DNA of 64,000 bases from Enteroscipio rubneri. Lineage in GTDB: Bacteria; Actinomycetota; Coriobacteriia; Coriobacteriales; Eggerthellaceae. This document shows positions 1 to 8,568 of this stretch, piece by piece. The notes beneath the pieces are model-generated. The model saw only the letters and a program-made list of their open reading frames with translations. It made no database searches and was not told where the DNA came from. Location: assembly GCF_002899715.1 (NCBI RefSeq), contig NZ_PPEK01000013.1, positions 1 through 64,000 on the forward strand. The letters are read 5' to 3'. How positions within the stretch are numbered: position 1 is the stretch's first letter; each line of letters begins with the position of its first letter. The translations under genes were made by a program, and so were the position numbers.

Positions 1-45
1 GCCCCGTCTCGCCCCCTGCCGCCCCGCGCGCCGGCGGAAACGGTA

Positions 46-74
46 TCGACGCCCGCCGGGCGAATCCCTATACT
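46..74 (+). promoter_or_regulatory. Candidate sigma70 promoter for the aminotransferase gene
   Basis: A TCGACG hexamer (46-51) and a TATACT hexamer (69-74) are separated by 17 bases and lie about 70 bases upstream of the aminotransferase start. Four of six -35 bases and five of six -10 bases match consensus. No transcription data are available, so this is only a pattern match. Confidence 0.4.
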
Positions 75-144
75 GGAACGGTATGTTCGACAACGGGCCG
101 CATGAGGCCGGCCTGCAGCGGAGGCGACGAGGGAAGGAAGCACG

Positions 145-1443
145 ATGCCCACCTATGTGGAATTGGGAAACGACGAGCTTGCAGCTCTGAAAGATCGACT
201 GGAGCGCGAGCATGCGGAGATCAAGGCGCGGGGCCTGTCCCTCAACATGGCGCGCGGCAAGCCGGCCAAGGCGCAGCTCGACCTCAGCATGCCGCTGCTC
301 GAAACGATAACCACGCTCGAAGATTGCGTGTCGACCGACGGCACCGACTGCCGCAACTACGGTGTGGTGGACGGTCTTCCCGAAGCGAAGGCGCTCATGG
401 CCTCCATGCTCGACGATGATCCGGAGAACGTCATCGTGTGCGGCAATGCCAGCCTCAACATCATGTACGACGCACTGGCTCGCTGCTGGTCGTTCGGAAC
501 GCTCGGCAGCACCCCGTGGAGCAAGCTCGAAACCGTGCGCTGGATCTGCCCCGTGCCCGGCTACGACCGCCACTTCGGGGTGACCGAGGCCTTCGGCATT
601 GAGATGATCCCGGTTCCCATGACCGACGAAGGTCCCGACATGGGCGAGGTCGAGAGTATCGCGGCGTTCGACGAGAACGTCAAGGGCATCTGGTGCGTGC
701 CCAAGTACTCGAACCCCGGCGGCATCACCTATTCCGACGAGGTGGTGCGCCGTCTGGCTTCCATGGTCTGCGCCGCCGACGACTTCCGCATCTTCTGGGA
801 CAACGCCTATTGCGTACACCACCTCTTCGACGATGCGGCCGAACAGGACCAGCTGCTCGACATCGGCCACGCCTGCGTCGAAGCCGGCAACCCCGATCGC
901 TATTTCAAGTTCGCCTCCACGTCGAAGGTGACCTTCCCGGGCGCCGGCATCTCCGCGCTCGCGGCCAGCCCCGCCAACGTCGTTGAGATCAAAAAGCGCA
1001 TGGGAGTGCAGACCATCGGCCACGACAAGCTCAACCAGCTGCGCCACGTGAGGTTCCTGAAGGATGCAGAGGGTCTGGCGGCGCACATGGCAAAGCACGC
1101 AGCCATCCTGCGCCCGAAATTCGAACTAGTGAACCGTAAACTGGAGGAGAGCCTGGCTGACGTGGGCGGTTGCTCGTGGAGCAAGCCGCGCGGCGGCTAC
1201 TTCGTGTCGTTCGACGCTCCCGAGAGTACCGCGAAGCGCATCGTCGCGCTCGCCAAGGAGGCAGGCGTCACGATGACCGGCGCGGGTGCCACGTTTCCAC
1301 TCAAGCAGGATCCGCGCGACTCGAACATCCGCATCGCCCCCACCCTGCCCCCACTCGAGGAACTCGACGAGGCGATGGACGTATTTGCCTGCTGTGTGAA
1401 GCTGGCCTACGCCGAGCATCTGCTGGCGCGTCGCCAGGCCTAA
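145..1443 (+). CDS. AspT-type (MocR-like) class I aminotransferase
   Basis: This 432-residue protein is a PLP-dependent fold-type I aminotransferase of the subgroup that includes the aspartate aminotransferase AspT of corynebacteria. Visible family features are an N-terminal segment with NMARGKP, a YG-rich segment near residue 73, a long central part with WDNAYCVHH (the Asp/Tyr pair that contacts PLP), the Schiff-base region STSKVTFPGAGIS with its lysine, and a C-terminal NIRIAPTLPP arginine segment that would bind the substrate carboxylate. It probably transfers amino groups between aspartate or a related amino acid and 2-oxoglutarate in the cytoplasm. An AAGGAAG ribosome site sits about 7 bases before the ATG. 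It is monocistronic, closed by a hairpin at 1468. The exact substrate cannot be read from sequence. Confidence 0.88.
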   Translation: MPTYVELGNDELAALKDRLEREHAEIKARGLSLNMARGKPAKAQLDLSMPLLETITTLEDCVSTDGTDCRNYGVVDGLPEAKALMASMLDDDPENVIVCGNASLNIMYDALARCWSFGTLGSTPWSKLETVRWICPVPGYDRHFGVTEAFGIEMIPVPMTDEGPDMGEVESIAAFDENVKGIWCVPKYSNPGGITYSDEVVRRLASMVCAADDFRIFWDNAYCVHHLFDDAAEQDQLLDIGHACVEAGNPDRYFKFASTSKVTFPGAGISALAASPANVVEIKKRMGVQTIGHDKLNQLRHVRFLKDAEGLAAHMAKHAAILRPKFELVNRKLEESLADVGGCSWSKPRGGYFVSFDAPESTAKRIVALAKEAGVTMTGAGATFPLKQDPRDSNIRIAPTLPPLEELDEAMDVFACCVKLAYAEHLLARRQA

Positions 1444-1467
1444 CTGCGCGCAGATGCGCATCGCAGC

Positions 1468-1500
1468 GGCAAGAAAGCCGCCCCGTGCGGCTTTCTTGCC
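1468..1500 (+). terminator. Hairpin terminator after the aminotransferase gene
   Basis: A perfect 14-bp stem (1468-1481 with 1487-1500) encloses a 5-base loop and is followed by GGTTT. It lies between two convergent genes, so it may serve both. Confidence 0.75.
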
Positions 1501-1508
1501 GGTTTAGC

Positions 1509-2240
1509 TCAGACATCCTCGTCGTCGTAGCGCTCGATCATGCTGTCTTCGCCCAGCCGGTACCCCTCCCTCCATACCGTCTGCAAGTAGCGGGGCTTGG
1601 ACGGATCATCTTCGATCTTGCTGCGAATCTTGCGCACGAATACGGCGATGCTGGCCGATTCGGGCATATAAGCCTGCCCCCAGACGTTCTCGATGATGCT
1701 CTGCGCCGTGAACACCTCCCCCAGATGATTTGCAAGAAATGCGATAATCTGGAACTCCTTGGGAGTAAGGTTCGCGTACTCGCCGTGTACGAGCACCTCG
1801 TTTTTCTTGAGACGTATCTCCATGTCGCCCACGCGCACCACCGAGCGACTGCCGCGTCTTGGGATGCCGTCCTCGTTGAGCCTCGCGCGCCGCAGCCCCG
1901 CCTCGATACGCATGAGCAGCTCCTGGCCGTTGAAGGGCTTCGCAACGTAATCGTCGCAACCAGCGGCGAACCCGATGCTTTTGTCCACGATATCGCTCTT
2001 CGCCGAAAGCATGATGATGGGCACCTTCGGATCGAGTCCGCGAATATCTCGACACAAGTCGAACCCGTTCACCTCCGGCATCATCACATCGAGGATCACA
2101 AGATCGGGCCGTTCTCGTTCGAACATCCCCACAGCCCGAGCGCCGTCGAGCACCGAGATGCACGTATGCCCGCGCCGCTCGACGATCTTGCAGACGGCGT
2201 CGCACAGATCGCGTTCGTCATCGACGATCAGTATCTTCAT
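1509..2240 (-). CDS. OmpR/PhoB-family response regulator
   Basis: This 243-residue two-component response regulator has an N-terminal receiver domain (about 1-115) with the acidic pair D7-D8, the phospho-acceptor D51 in the LDVMMP segment, S79 and K101 in KPF. A C-terminal winged-helix DNA-binding domain (about 135-232) shows the NLTPKEFQIIAFL and IRSKIEDDP...RYLQTVWREGY elements. It overlaps the 3' end of the upstream sensor kinase gene by 23 bases, so the two are co-transcribed and surely partner proteins. Because the pair sits directly beside dmsAB, control of DMSO-type respiration is a reasonable inference but is not shown by sequence. Confidence 0.93.
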   Translation of the reverse strand: MKILIVDDERDLCDAVCKIVERRGHTCISVLDGARAVGMFERERPDLVILDVMMPEVNGFDLCRDIRGLDPKVPIIMLSAKSDIVDKSIGFAAGCDDYVAKPFNGQELLMRIEAGLRRARLNEDGIPRRGSRSVVRVGDMEIRLKKNEVLVHGEYANLTPKEFQIIAFLANHLGEVFTAQSIIENVWGQAYMPESASIAVFVRKIRSKIEDDPSKPRYLQTVWREGYRLGEDSMIERYDDEDV

Positions 2241-3966
2241 CCAGTTCGTCCTCCTCCACCGTTTCGACGGGAAGCGTCACGGTGAACGTGCTTCCCACCC
2301 CCAGCTCGCTTTCGACGCTCACCGTCCCGCCCAGCACCTCGACCGTCTTCTTCACAAGCGAAAGCCCCAGGCCGCTGCCGCGGTATTTACGCGATATCGA
2401 TGCATCCGCCTGCACGAACCGATCGAAAATCCCCTCCAGGCTATCATGCTCGATGCCGATGCCGTCGTCCTCGACGGCGAACGACACGGTTGCGCTGCGC
2501 GCGTCGAACGTCGTAAGCAACCGTACGTGACCGCCCTCCCCGGTGAACTTCACGGCATTGCTCATGAGGTTGCCCAGGATCTTCTCGATCTGCACCCAAT
2601 CCCCCTTGATGAGCGGAACATCGCCGGGCACCTCGGATGTCACGGTTATGCCTTTGCCACGTGCGATAGGATCGGCAAGCGCGGTCACAGCGCACACCAG
2701 ATCCACGAGATCGATGGTTTCGCGCGCAATCTCAAGCGCGCCGGACTCCACGCGCACCATGTCGAGCGCGTTATTGACCATCTCCAGAAGCGTCAAACTG
2801 TGCGCCTTCACCTTCTCGATACAATCGCGGCTTTCCTCGCTATGCTTTTCGCCCGAAATCTCCCATAAATCAACGAAGGCCAGTATAGCTGTGAGCGGTG
2901 TGCGCAACTCGTGGCTCAGGATGGCGACGATGTTTGTCCGGTACTCGTTCTCCTCCTTGAGCTTCTCGTTCGTCTCCGCCAGCATCTGGTTCGCCCGAGC
3001 GATACGCTCCCGTTGCTCCTCCAGCAGTGCGTTCGCTTCACGGTAGAGCTTCGTCCTGCTGTCGACCTTCTCCTCGAGCGTGGTGTAGAGCACATCGAGC
3101 TCCCGCGCCATGGCCTCCACGCCCGTGGCAAGGTCGTTCAGCTCGCGAGAATGACCCATACCCTTGAGATCCACTTCTAGGTTTCCACGTCCCACCTCCA
3201 CCGTCGCGTCCTCGATGCGCGCGATGGGCGCCGTCACGTTGCGCCGGAAGAAGAGCACGCTCGCACCGAACGCCACCGAGAGGAACAGCACGAAAAACAC
3301 GGCCGTACGGCCCGTATTGAGATCGATGCCGGCCTGATACAGTTCGGCCGGCGCCGTGATACTCACCGCTCCGCCGATATCTCCGATCCGAAGGCCTTCC
3401 TTCTCGAAGCCGGTCACATCGAGTTCGCCCTTCGGACCTCCGTGGCAGTCCATGCAGCTCTGGGTCAAATAGATCGCGCCCACGTAGCGGAAGTTTCTAC
3501 CGCCCTGCTCGTCGTCGACAAAATCGTAGTATTCGTCGGAACCTTCGTTGTAGAAGCTTTCGAAAGCCGCCTGCTCGAACATGTCCGGCTCGTCGAGAGC
3601 GTTGCGCGGATCGATGCGCGTGTAGCGCAGCGTGTACTGGTAATCGGTGCTCATGGAGAACAACTTGCCTACGCTTTTGCCCACAAGCGAGCAGTACAAT
3701 CCTTTGAAGTCATACGTGCCGTCGCTGTCGTAGTTGATGTTCGGCTGCTCATAATCAATGAAATCCCACGTGGCTCTCACAGACTTCTCCAACACGCGAG
3801 CTTCCGAGAGCATCTGCTGCTCCATCTGACGCGCTTGCTCGCTATACGACCACGCGGTGTACGTCGCCACCAGAACCGTCGCGATGCATGTCATCAGTAC
3901 GACGTACTGCACAATCAGCGGCCGCCTTCCACGCGACGCCGCCCGCTCGTCCCGCTTCATCCCCAT
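2218..3966 (-). CDS. Membrane sensor histidine kinase with Tll0287-like domain and c-haem motif
   Basis: From the preferred ATG (preceded by AGGTAGGGGG) this is a 582-residue kinase. It has a first membrane span at about 17-37, an external sensory region of the Tll0287-like/DUF3365 type, a second span at about 220-241, HAMP, a coiled linker, a HisKA domain with the phospho-acceptor His in SHELRTP (about residue 352), and HATPase_c with SNAVKF, DDGIGI and GSGLGLSL motifs. The external domain contains CMDCH at about 171-175, a CxxCH motif that binds haem c in some family members, so redox or ligand sensing is plausible. The reading frame is open to 4035, so an earlier start is possible. The partner regulator overlaps its 3' end, and dmsB ends 151 bases upstream. 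Confidence 0.9.
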   Translation of the reverse strand: MGMKRDERAASRGRRPLIVQYVVLMTCIATVLVATYTAWSYSEQARQMEQQMLSEARVLEKSVRATWDFIDYEQPNINYDSDGTYDFKGLYCSLVGKSVGKLFSMSTDYQYTLRYTRIDPRNALDEPDMFEQAAFESFYNEGSDEYYDFVDDEQGGRNFRYVGAIYLTQSCMDCHGGPKGELDVTGFEKEGLRIGDIGGAVSITAPAELYQAGIDLNTGRTAVFFVLFLSVAFGASVLFFRRNVTAPIARIEDATVEVGRGNLEVDLKGMGHSRELNDLATGVEAMARELDVLYTTLEEKVDSRTKLYREANALLEEQRERIARANQMLAETNEKLKEENEYRTNIVAILSHELRTPLTAILAFVDLWEISGEKHSEESRDCIEKVKAHSLTLLEMVNNALDMVRVESGALEIARETIDLVDLVCAVTALADPIARGKGITVTSEVPGDVPLIKGDWVQIEKILGNLMSNAVKFTGEGGHVRLLTTFDARSATVSFAVEDDGIGIEHDSLEGIFDRFVQADASISRKYRGSGLGLSLVKKTVEVLGGTVSVESELGVGSTFTVTLPVETVEEDELDEDTDRR

Positions 3967-4061
3967 CCACCCCCTACCTTTGCAGACCGCCGCGCAAACG
4001 GACTGCATGTGCCATGCGAAAACCGCGCGGCACATGGTGCACCATACCCAAAACGCAATTA

Positions 4062-4092
4062 CGCCGCAAGCCGTTCCTCGCGGCTTGCGGCG
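4062..4092 (-). terminator. Hairpin after dmsB
   Basis: A perfect 12-bp stem (4062-4073 with 4081-4092) with a 7-base loop lies just downstream of the dmsB stop on the minus strand. The following sequence is only moderately T-rich, so termination may be partial and could let transcription reach the kinase gene. Confidence 0.6.
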
Positions 4093-4117
4093 CTAATCGT
4101 CGTGTCGAAACGGCGGT

Positions 4118-4696
4118 TTAGATCATGATGGGCTCGCCCAGACTCTCAGCCGCCACCGAGCGGGGCTTGATCAGCGTGTTCGGACCGGTCTTGCCCTCAC
4201 CCATAGCCGGAAGCTCACTAACCAGGCCTTCGCCGTGCTTCTCTTTCAACTCCTCAACATCGCCGAAATCGAGGGCGCGGTATGGACACGCCTCGACGCA
4301 TGCCGGCTGATATCCTTGGGCGCGCAGCTCGATGCACCCGTCGCACTTGTACGCGAGACCGGATGTCTTGTCGATGCGAGGCACGCCGAACGGGCACGCA
4401 TTCTCGCACGACGAGCATCCGATGCATTTCTCGTGATCGATGGTCACTGTGCCGTCGTTCTCGTCTTTGACGATGGCGCCAACGGGGCACACATCCTTGC
4501 AGGCCGGCACTTGGCAGTGGTTGCAGGTCGCTGCAAAATGGTACATTTTTACGCTCGGGAATGCTCCGACCTGGTAGGTGCGCACCTCGCGCAGCACCGT
4601 GCCTACTTCGAGGCGGTTCTTGTCCTTGCACGCCACCTGACAGGTCTTGCATCCGGCGCATCTCGTCTGATCGTAGAAGAAGCCGACTTGGTTCAT
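4118..4696 (-). CDS. dmsB: DmsB-like ferredoxin subunit of the DMSO-type reductase
   Basis: This 192-residue electron-transfer subunit has four cysteine clusters typical of DmsB/NrfC proteins. They are CAGCKTCQVAC near the N-terminus, CNHCQVPACKDVCP, CIGCSSCENACPFG, and the spaced set CDGC...CVEACP. These would bind four [4Fe-4S] clusters and pass electrons to DmsA. The second ATG (4696) is preferred because AAGGGGG lies 6 bases before it, whereas the first ATG (4702) directly abuts that site. It follows dmsA by 12 bases in the same operon. No DmsC-type membrane anchor follows, so the route from the quinol pool is unresolved. Confidence 0.9.
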   Translation of the reverse strand: MNQVGFFYDQTRCAGCKTCQVACKDKNRLEVGTVLREVRTYQVGAFPSVKMYHFAATCNHCQVPACKDVCPVGAIVKDENDGTVTIDHEKCIGCSSCENACPFGVPRIDKTSGLAYKCDGCIELRAQGYQPACVEACPYRALDFGDVEELKEKHGEGLVSELPAMGEGKTGPNTLIKPRSVAAESLGEPIMI

Positions 4697-4708
4697 AGCC
4701 ATCCCCCT

Positions 4709-7324
4709 TTAGTCCAGCGAGACGATGCGCTGCGGCAGCGTGCAGTCGGCGGGCAGCGCCTCGCCCTCGTAGCGCTCGAAATCGCAGTTGTAGTTGTTGT
4801 ATCCCGACGTTCCCATGCCGCTTGTCACCGATCCGCACAGAACGTTGTCTGTACCCGCGCGATCGACCCCGGCCTCTTCGTCGTAGTCGAGCCAGGCGCC
4901 ATGCGGCAGACCAACGCAACCAGGCATAATGATCTCGGTCACCGAGGCTGTGCGCAACGTCGCACCGTGCGCATTGAACACCCGCACGGTATCGCCGTCG
5001 GCAACGCCCTTGGCCGCCGCATCCGACGCGTTGACGAACACCGGATTCGGCCACGCCTCGCGCAGCCACGGGGCGTTGTCGAGCACCGGATGCGCTCGCC
5101 TCAGGTAGTGCGGGTTGTACACCACGAAGGGATACGCGCTCGGCTCGCCGCCGACCACTCCGTCCGCAAAGGTGCCCTCGCGGCCTTCGGGAGCGGGCAC
5201 GTAGTTCGGATACGGCTTGAAGGTGCCATCGGGGCTGTATCCCATGCTGTTGAGCATATCGGACTTGTACTGGCAATAGATCTCAAACTTGCCGGAATCG
5301 CTCGGGCGAGGATTCGCCTGGGGATCCTCGATAAAGTCCTGGTACCCAATGCGCACGTACGAGTCGCCTTCGGCGCGTTTAATGGTGTAGCACCCGTTCT
5401 TCAGGAACTCGGCAAGACCTACGACGCCTTCCTGCGGCTCGCCGTCGCAGCCCCATGCATCAATGTCTTCTTGCGTCACCGTCACAAGCGTTTTATTCTC
5501 GCCCGCCTCGTCGACGAACGTGCAGCCGAGAATCTGATTGAAAAACTGCTGCTTCTCATTGATGGGCCAGATGTCTGTCGGATCCATGCCCAGCCTCTCG
5601 GCCAGCATCGTCCCGATCTCCTGGTCGGTCTTCGCCTCGAACAACGGCTCCGTGACCTGCGTGTACACTATCACGGTCTCGCGACTGCGCTGGTGTCCGG
5701 GGAAGCCGCCCACGCGCTCCCATTCGGTGGTGATGGGCAGCACGATATCGGCGTACTTCGCCTGCGCGTTGAAGAAGTGCGACGAGCACGTGACGAATTC
5801 AAGCGAGCGGATCGCCTCGACGGCCTTCACAGCGGACGGCGTGTTCTGTATGCGCGCTGCGCCCTCAAGCGACAGATACCTGATATCTGCCTGCTTGATG
5901 TCCTGCGCGTTGAACTCATCCGAATAAGCCATACCGGTGCTATTGAACGAGCCATCGAGCATGCTCTGCCAGAGAAGTGGCGCCGAGATGCATTCCGTAA
6001 TGGGGTTCTCGACAACGGGAAGTCCCGTTTCGCCGAACGCGGCCAACGTCGGGCCATGCGTACCGGCGAACGTCTTGTAGGCGCCGCCGCATGCATGTCC
6101 CGATTTGCCCATATGACCGCCCATGGCGCCCACTGTCATGAACAGCTGGGGCACGTTGTCTGCGCTCGCACAGCGTGCAAGAGCGTAGTTGTGCAGCAGC
6201 ATGACTTTGCGATCCTTGCCGATGGTGCCCGCAAACCACGCGATATCCTCTTCGGTCGCTCCGCAGATGGCGCTCGCCCATGCCGCGGTCTTGGGGACGC
6301 CGTCGTAGTCGCCCATGAGATAGCCTTGGAAGTTCTCGTCAAGCTTCGCATCGGACGGCATGTGGTCCCCGTCGAAGCCCACACAGTAGGTGTTCAGGAA
6401 GTCGCGATCCACCACGTCCTGCTGGATCATCTCATAGGCTACGCCCAGCAGAAACGCCGTGTCGGTGCCTGGATAGATGGGAATCCAACGCGCATCGAAG
6501 TACGCGGCCGTAGCATTGTACGACGGGCCCACGTACACGAATTGGACGCCGGCCGCGATGGCCTGGTCGAAGTTGTTCATCGTGGTGCCGCCCGATGACC
6601 ACACCGGGTTGCCGCCCATGAGCGCGATGGTCTCGGCGTTCTTCAAATCGAATCGGTCGTTCGTCTCCCCAAGGTCGGCGCCCGGCAGCCCGAGCTTCGA
6701 CACGTTGAACGAATACGTGCCGCACGAGCTGGTGTCCGTGACCTGAATATAGCCGCCCAACTTCGCGAGCACCTGCTCGATACCCGGACCGCCGTTGCCC
6801 ACCACCGAACGCGGACCGTAGGCATCGTAGATGCGCTTGACCTCGTCGGCGATATAGCCGATAGCCTCATCCCAGGTGATGCGCTCCCACTCATCTTTGC
6901 AGCGCAGTTCGCCATGGGCGTTTTCGCCGCCGCCCGGCTGCCAGCTCGCCCGCTTCATGGGGTACTTCAGACGATCGGCACCAAAGCACTGCTGTTGTTG
7001 CGAGCGGCCGCGGGGACATCCGCGCTGCTGCAGCCATTCGAAGCTGTCCTCGTGGGACGTGTCGCTGCCCTGCCGGACGACGACGCCATCCTTCATGAGC
7101 ACGCGATTGACGCAGCGCCCGCCGCAGTTGTGCCAGCACGCCGCCGATATCCACTCGCCCTCGTCAGCGGCTGGCGTAGACGCCCCCTGCTGCCCCTGCC
7201 CGTCAGCCTGGCAGGCGACGAGCGACGAAGATGCCGCGAGCGATGCCGCGAGCACTGCGCTGCCCGCTACGAAGCGGCGACGGCTCAGCGCACGCTCAGA
7301 GATCTCCGCAATGAGATTCCCCAT
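4709..7324 (-). CDS. dmsA: Tat-exported molybdopterin oxidoreductase, DmsA-like catalytic subunit
   Basis: The 871-residue protein starts at 7324, where a GGGGGG site precedes the ATG. An N-terminal SRRRF twin-arginine signal and hydrophobic stretch end at a lipobox-like LVAC (Cys38), so the enzyme is probably exported folded and may be lipid-anchored. Cys63, Cys67, Cys71 and Cys103 form the expected [4Fe-4S] ligand set. A GTYS segment lies where DmsA carries its molybdenum-ligand serine, and the C-terminal domain has the molydopterin-binding NPHYLRRAHPVLDN and LPHGAW elements. It belongs to the DMSO reductase family; Eggerthellaceae have many such paralogues with different acceptors, so DMSO, TMAO or another N/S-oxide is equally possible. 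A TorD-like chaperone is divergently transcribed. Confidence 0.9.
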   Translation of the reverse strand: MGNLIAEISERALSRRRFVAGSAVLAASLAASSSLVACQADGQGQQGASTPAADEGEWISAACWHNCGGRCVNRVLMKDGVVVRQGSDTSHEDSFEWLQQRGCPRGRSQQQQCFGADRLKYPMKRASWQPGGGENAHGELRCKDEWERITWDEAIGYIADEVKRIYDAYGPRSVVGNGGPGIEQVLAKLGGYIQVTDTSSCGTYSFNVSKLGLPGADLGETNDRFDLKNAETIALMGGNPVWSSGGTTMNNFDQAIAAGVQFVYVGPSYNATAAYFDARWIPIYPGTDTAFLLGVAYEMIQQDVVDRDFLNTYCVGFDGDHMPSDAKLDENFQGYLMGDYDGVPKTAAWASAICGATEEDIAWFAGTIGKDRKVMLLHNYALARCASADNVPQLFMTVGAMGGHMGKSGHACGGAYKTFAGTHGPTLAAFGETGLPVVENPITECISAPLLWQSMLDGSFNSTGMAYSDEFNAQDIKQADIRYLSLEGAARIQNTPSAVKAVEAIRSLEFVTCSSHFFNAQAKYADIVLPITTEWERVGGFPGHQRSRETVIVYTQVTEPLFEAKTDQEIGTMLAERLGMDPTDIWPINEKQQFFNQILGCTFVDEAGENKTLVTVTQEDIDAWGCDGEPQEGVVGLAEFLKNGCYTIKRAEGDSYVRIGYQDFIEDPQANPRPSDSGKFEIYCQYKSDMLNSMGYSPDGTFKPYPNYVPAPEGREGTFADGVVGGEPSAYPFVVYNPHYLRRAHPVLDNAPWLREAWPNPVFVNASDAAAKGVADGDTVRVFNAHGATLRTASVTEIIMPGCVGLPHGAWLDYDEEAGVDRAGTDNVLCGSVTSGMGTSGYNNYNCDFERYEGEALPADCTLPQRIVSLD

Positions 7325-7481
7325 GGGTTCCCCCCTACTCCTCGATCCTTGCTTTCCGATGATCGCGCCTGCGGTACGAGTGTGGGGGGCATGAAGAAGT
7401 TCGAAGCTCTGCAGCACATATCGCCGCTCAGCCGTTCGGCCCGGCCCCGAGCGCCCCTTTCGACATCGATGATCCCAGGTC

Positions 7482-7509
7482 TTGAACATCGGTTCCGACA
7501 CGCTATAAT
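7482..7509 (+). promoter_or_regulatory. Promoter for the TorD-like chaperone gene
   Basis: TTGAAC (7482-7487) and a perfect TATAAT (7504-7509) are separated by 16 bases, about 105 bases before the chaperone start. Its -10 box overlaps the -10 box of the opposite dmsA promoter. Confidence 0.6.
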
Positions 7510-7535
7510 ATAGCCGCTCAATCGGGAGGTAACAA
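7507..7535 (-). promoter_or_regulatory. Promoter for dmsAB, overlapping the divergent promoter
   Basis: On the minus strand TTGTTA (7535-7530) and TATATT (7512-7507) are 17 bases apart. The predicted dmsA leader would be about 175 bases. The two opposing -10 boxes share the odd palindrome CTATAATATAG at 7503-7513. Confidence 0.5.
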
Positions 7536-7613
7536 GCATTTCACCTGGTAAGAGCGATAGTTTTTGAGTAATGAAGCTTAACGCCCGGTAAGGAACACGG
7601 AGAGGAATCAGCC

Positions 7614-8297
7614 ATGGAAAACTCTCGGGATGCAACCGAAGCGATCCTCCGCCAACGTCACCTCGCGCTTCTGCTCTTTCGTCGAGCATTCGCCGAAGAG
7701 CCGGATGCCGCATTCATGGAGTCGATGGCAAGCGCAACCGCCATCGAGGCTATCGAGGTGTTCGCTGCGGCTGATCCCCGGTTAGCGGCCATGGCAAGCA
7801 CCATGCGCGAACTTCCGCAGGCAAGCGAAGCTGCCCGCTTCCTCGATGAAGCCCGGGCGGAATACACGGCGCTGTTCATAGGGCCGGCGAAGGCTATCGC
7901 GCCGTTCTGGGAGTCCGTGTATCTTGATCCTCGCGAGCTACTGTTCCTCGAAAGCACTGCCGATGTGCGCAATCGATACGAAGCCGAAGGCTATCGTGTC
8001 GGCACGACAACGCGCGAAGCGGAAGACAGCATCGCGTTCGAGCTCGATTTCATGGTCTGTCTCGCTGAGCGTACGATTGCGGCGTTTCGTGACGGAGATG
8101 GCCAGGAGTTCGCGCGCCTCGTACGCGTGCAGCAGGCGTTCGAGCAAGACCATATGCTCGACTGGCTTCCCCAGTTCGCAGAGCGCGCGAAGGGCGTTCC
8201 CTCCGCTTGCCTGTATCCGATGCTATGCGCCGCCGTCGCCGCATTCGTAGCCGTCGATACCCACATCCTCGAAGAGTTCGCCGAAGAAGCAGCCTGA
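7614..8297 (+). CDS. TorD/DmsD-family molybdoenzyme maturation chaperone
   Basis: This 227-residue, mostly helical, acidic protein fits the TorD/DmsD chaperone family. Its helical repeats include the family-typical LDEARAEYTALFIGP segment, a central PFWESVYLDP segment with aromatic residues, and the late ELDFMVCLAERT and EQDHMLDWLPQF segments. Such chaperones bind the Tat signal of a DmsA-type apoenzyme and hold it back until the molybdenum cofactor is inserted. It is transcribed divergently from dmsA out of a shared promoter region, which fits a dedicated partner. A GGAGAGGAA ribosome site precedes the ATG. A repeat element begins 44 bases after its stop. Confidence 0.88.
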   Translation: MENSRDATEAILRQRHLALLLFRRAFAEEPDAAFMESMASATAIEAIEVFAAADPRLAAMASTMRELPQASEAARFLDEARAEYTALFIGPAKAIAPFWESVYLDPRELLFLESTADVRNRYEAEGYRVGTTTREAEDSIAFELDFMVCLAERTIAAFRDGDGQEFARLVRVQQAFEQDHMLDWLPQFAERAKGVPSACLYPMLCAAVAAFVAVDTHILEEFAEEAA

Positions 8298-8340
8298 CAA
8301 CCTGCGGCATGTCTACCTCGCTTCGGCAGCTGGATTAGCG

Positions 8341-8502
8341 AATTCTGCGAGAAAAACGAGGTATGGGAAGGCTAGCAAGACTTCGGATCCAAACCGTCAT
8401 CGCGTGACCTGCGCAAACGCGGCTAAGGACTCGCACGCCCCCTTCGCAAGGGGCCCGAAAACCGGCTCCGGGGTTCCCATACCTCGTTTTCTTGACGGAA
8501 TT
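8341..8502. repeat. 162-bp element with 29-bp inverted ends (copy A)
   Basis: The left end (8341-8369) and the right end (8474-8502) are inverted copies matching at 24 of 29 positions, with 17 identical bases at the inner side (AAAACGAGGTATGGGAA). The interior shows no gene. The same end sequences flank a 171-bp element at 29573, with an unrelated interior. It resembles a MITE or a transcribed long stem, but no matching transposase is present in the window. Confidence 0.75.
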
Positions 8503-8508
8503 TGGCTT

Positions 8509-8568
8509 TTCAGCTGCCGAACCAAAATCGACATGCCGTCGGATGTCGATTTTGGTTCGGCAGCTGAA
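8509..8568. repeat. Perfect 26-bp inverted repeat with 8-base loop
   Basis: Bases 8509-8534 are the exact reverse complement of 8543-8568, enclosing GCCGTCGG. The arm TTCGGCAGCTG also occurs as a direct copy at 8322-8332, on the other side of element A. Directly after the stem, 8570-8585 repeats the right end of the 29573 element at 15 of 16 positions (with one extra T). Confidence 0.85.

Noticed and set aside
4235-6598. A 787-residue open frame antisense to dmsA/dmsB
   Set aside because: The minus-strand frame has full DmsA/DmsB motifs, while the antisense product is compositionally biased and matches no family. Long antisense frames are common in high-GC DNA.
7325-7480. Molybdenum-cofactor riboswitch in the dmsA leader
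   Set aside because: A leader of about 175 bases in front of a molybdoenzyme invites the idea, but I could not align it confidently with the known motif. A covariance-model search would decide.
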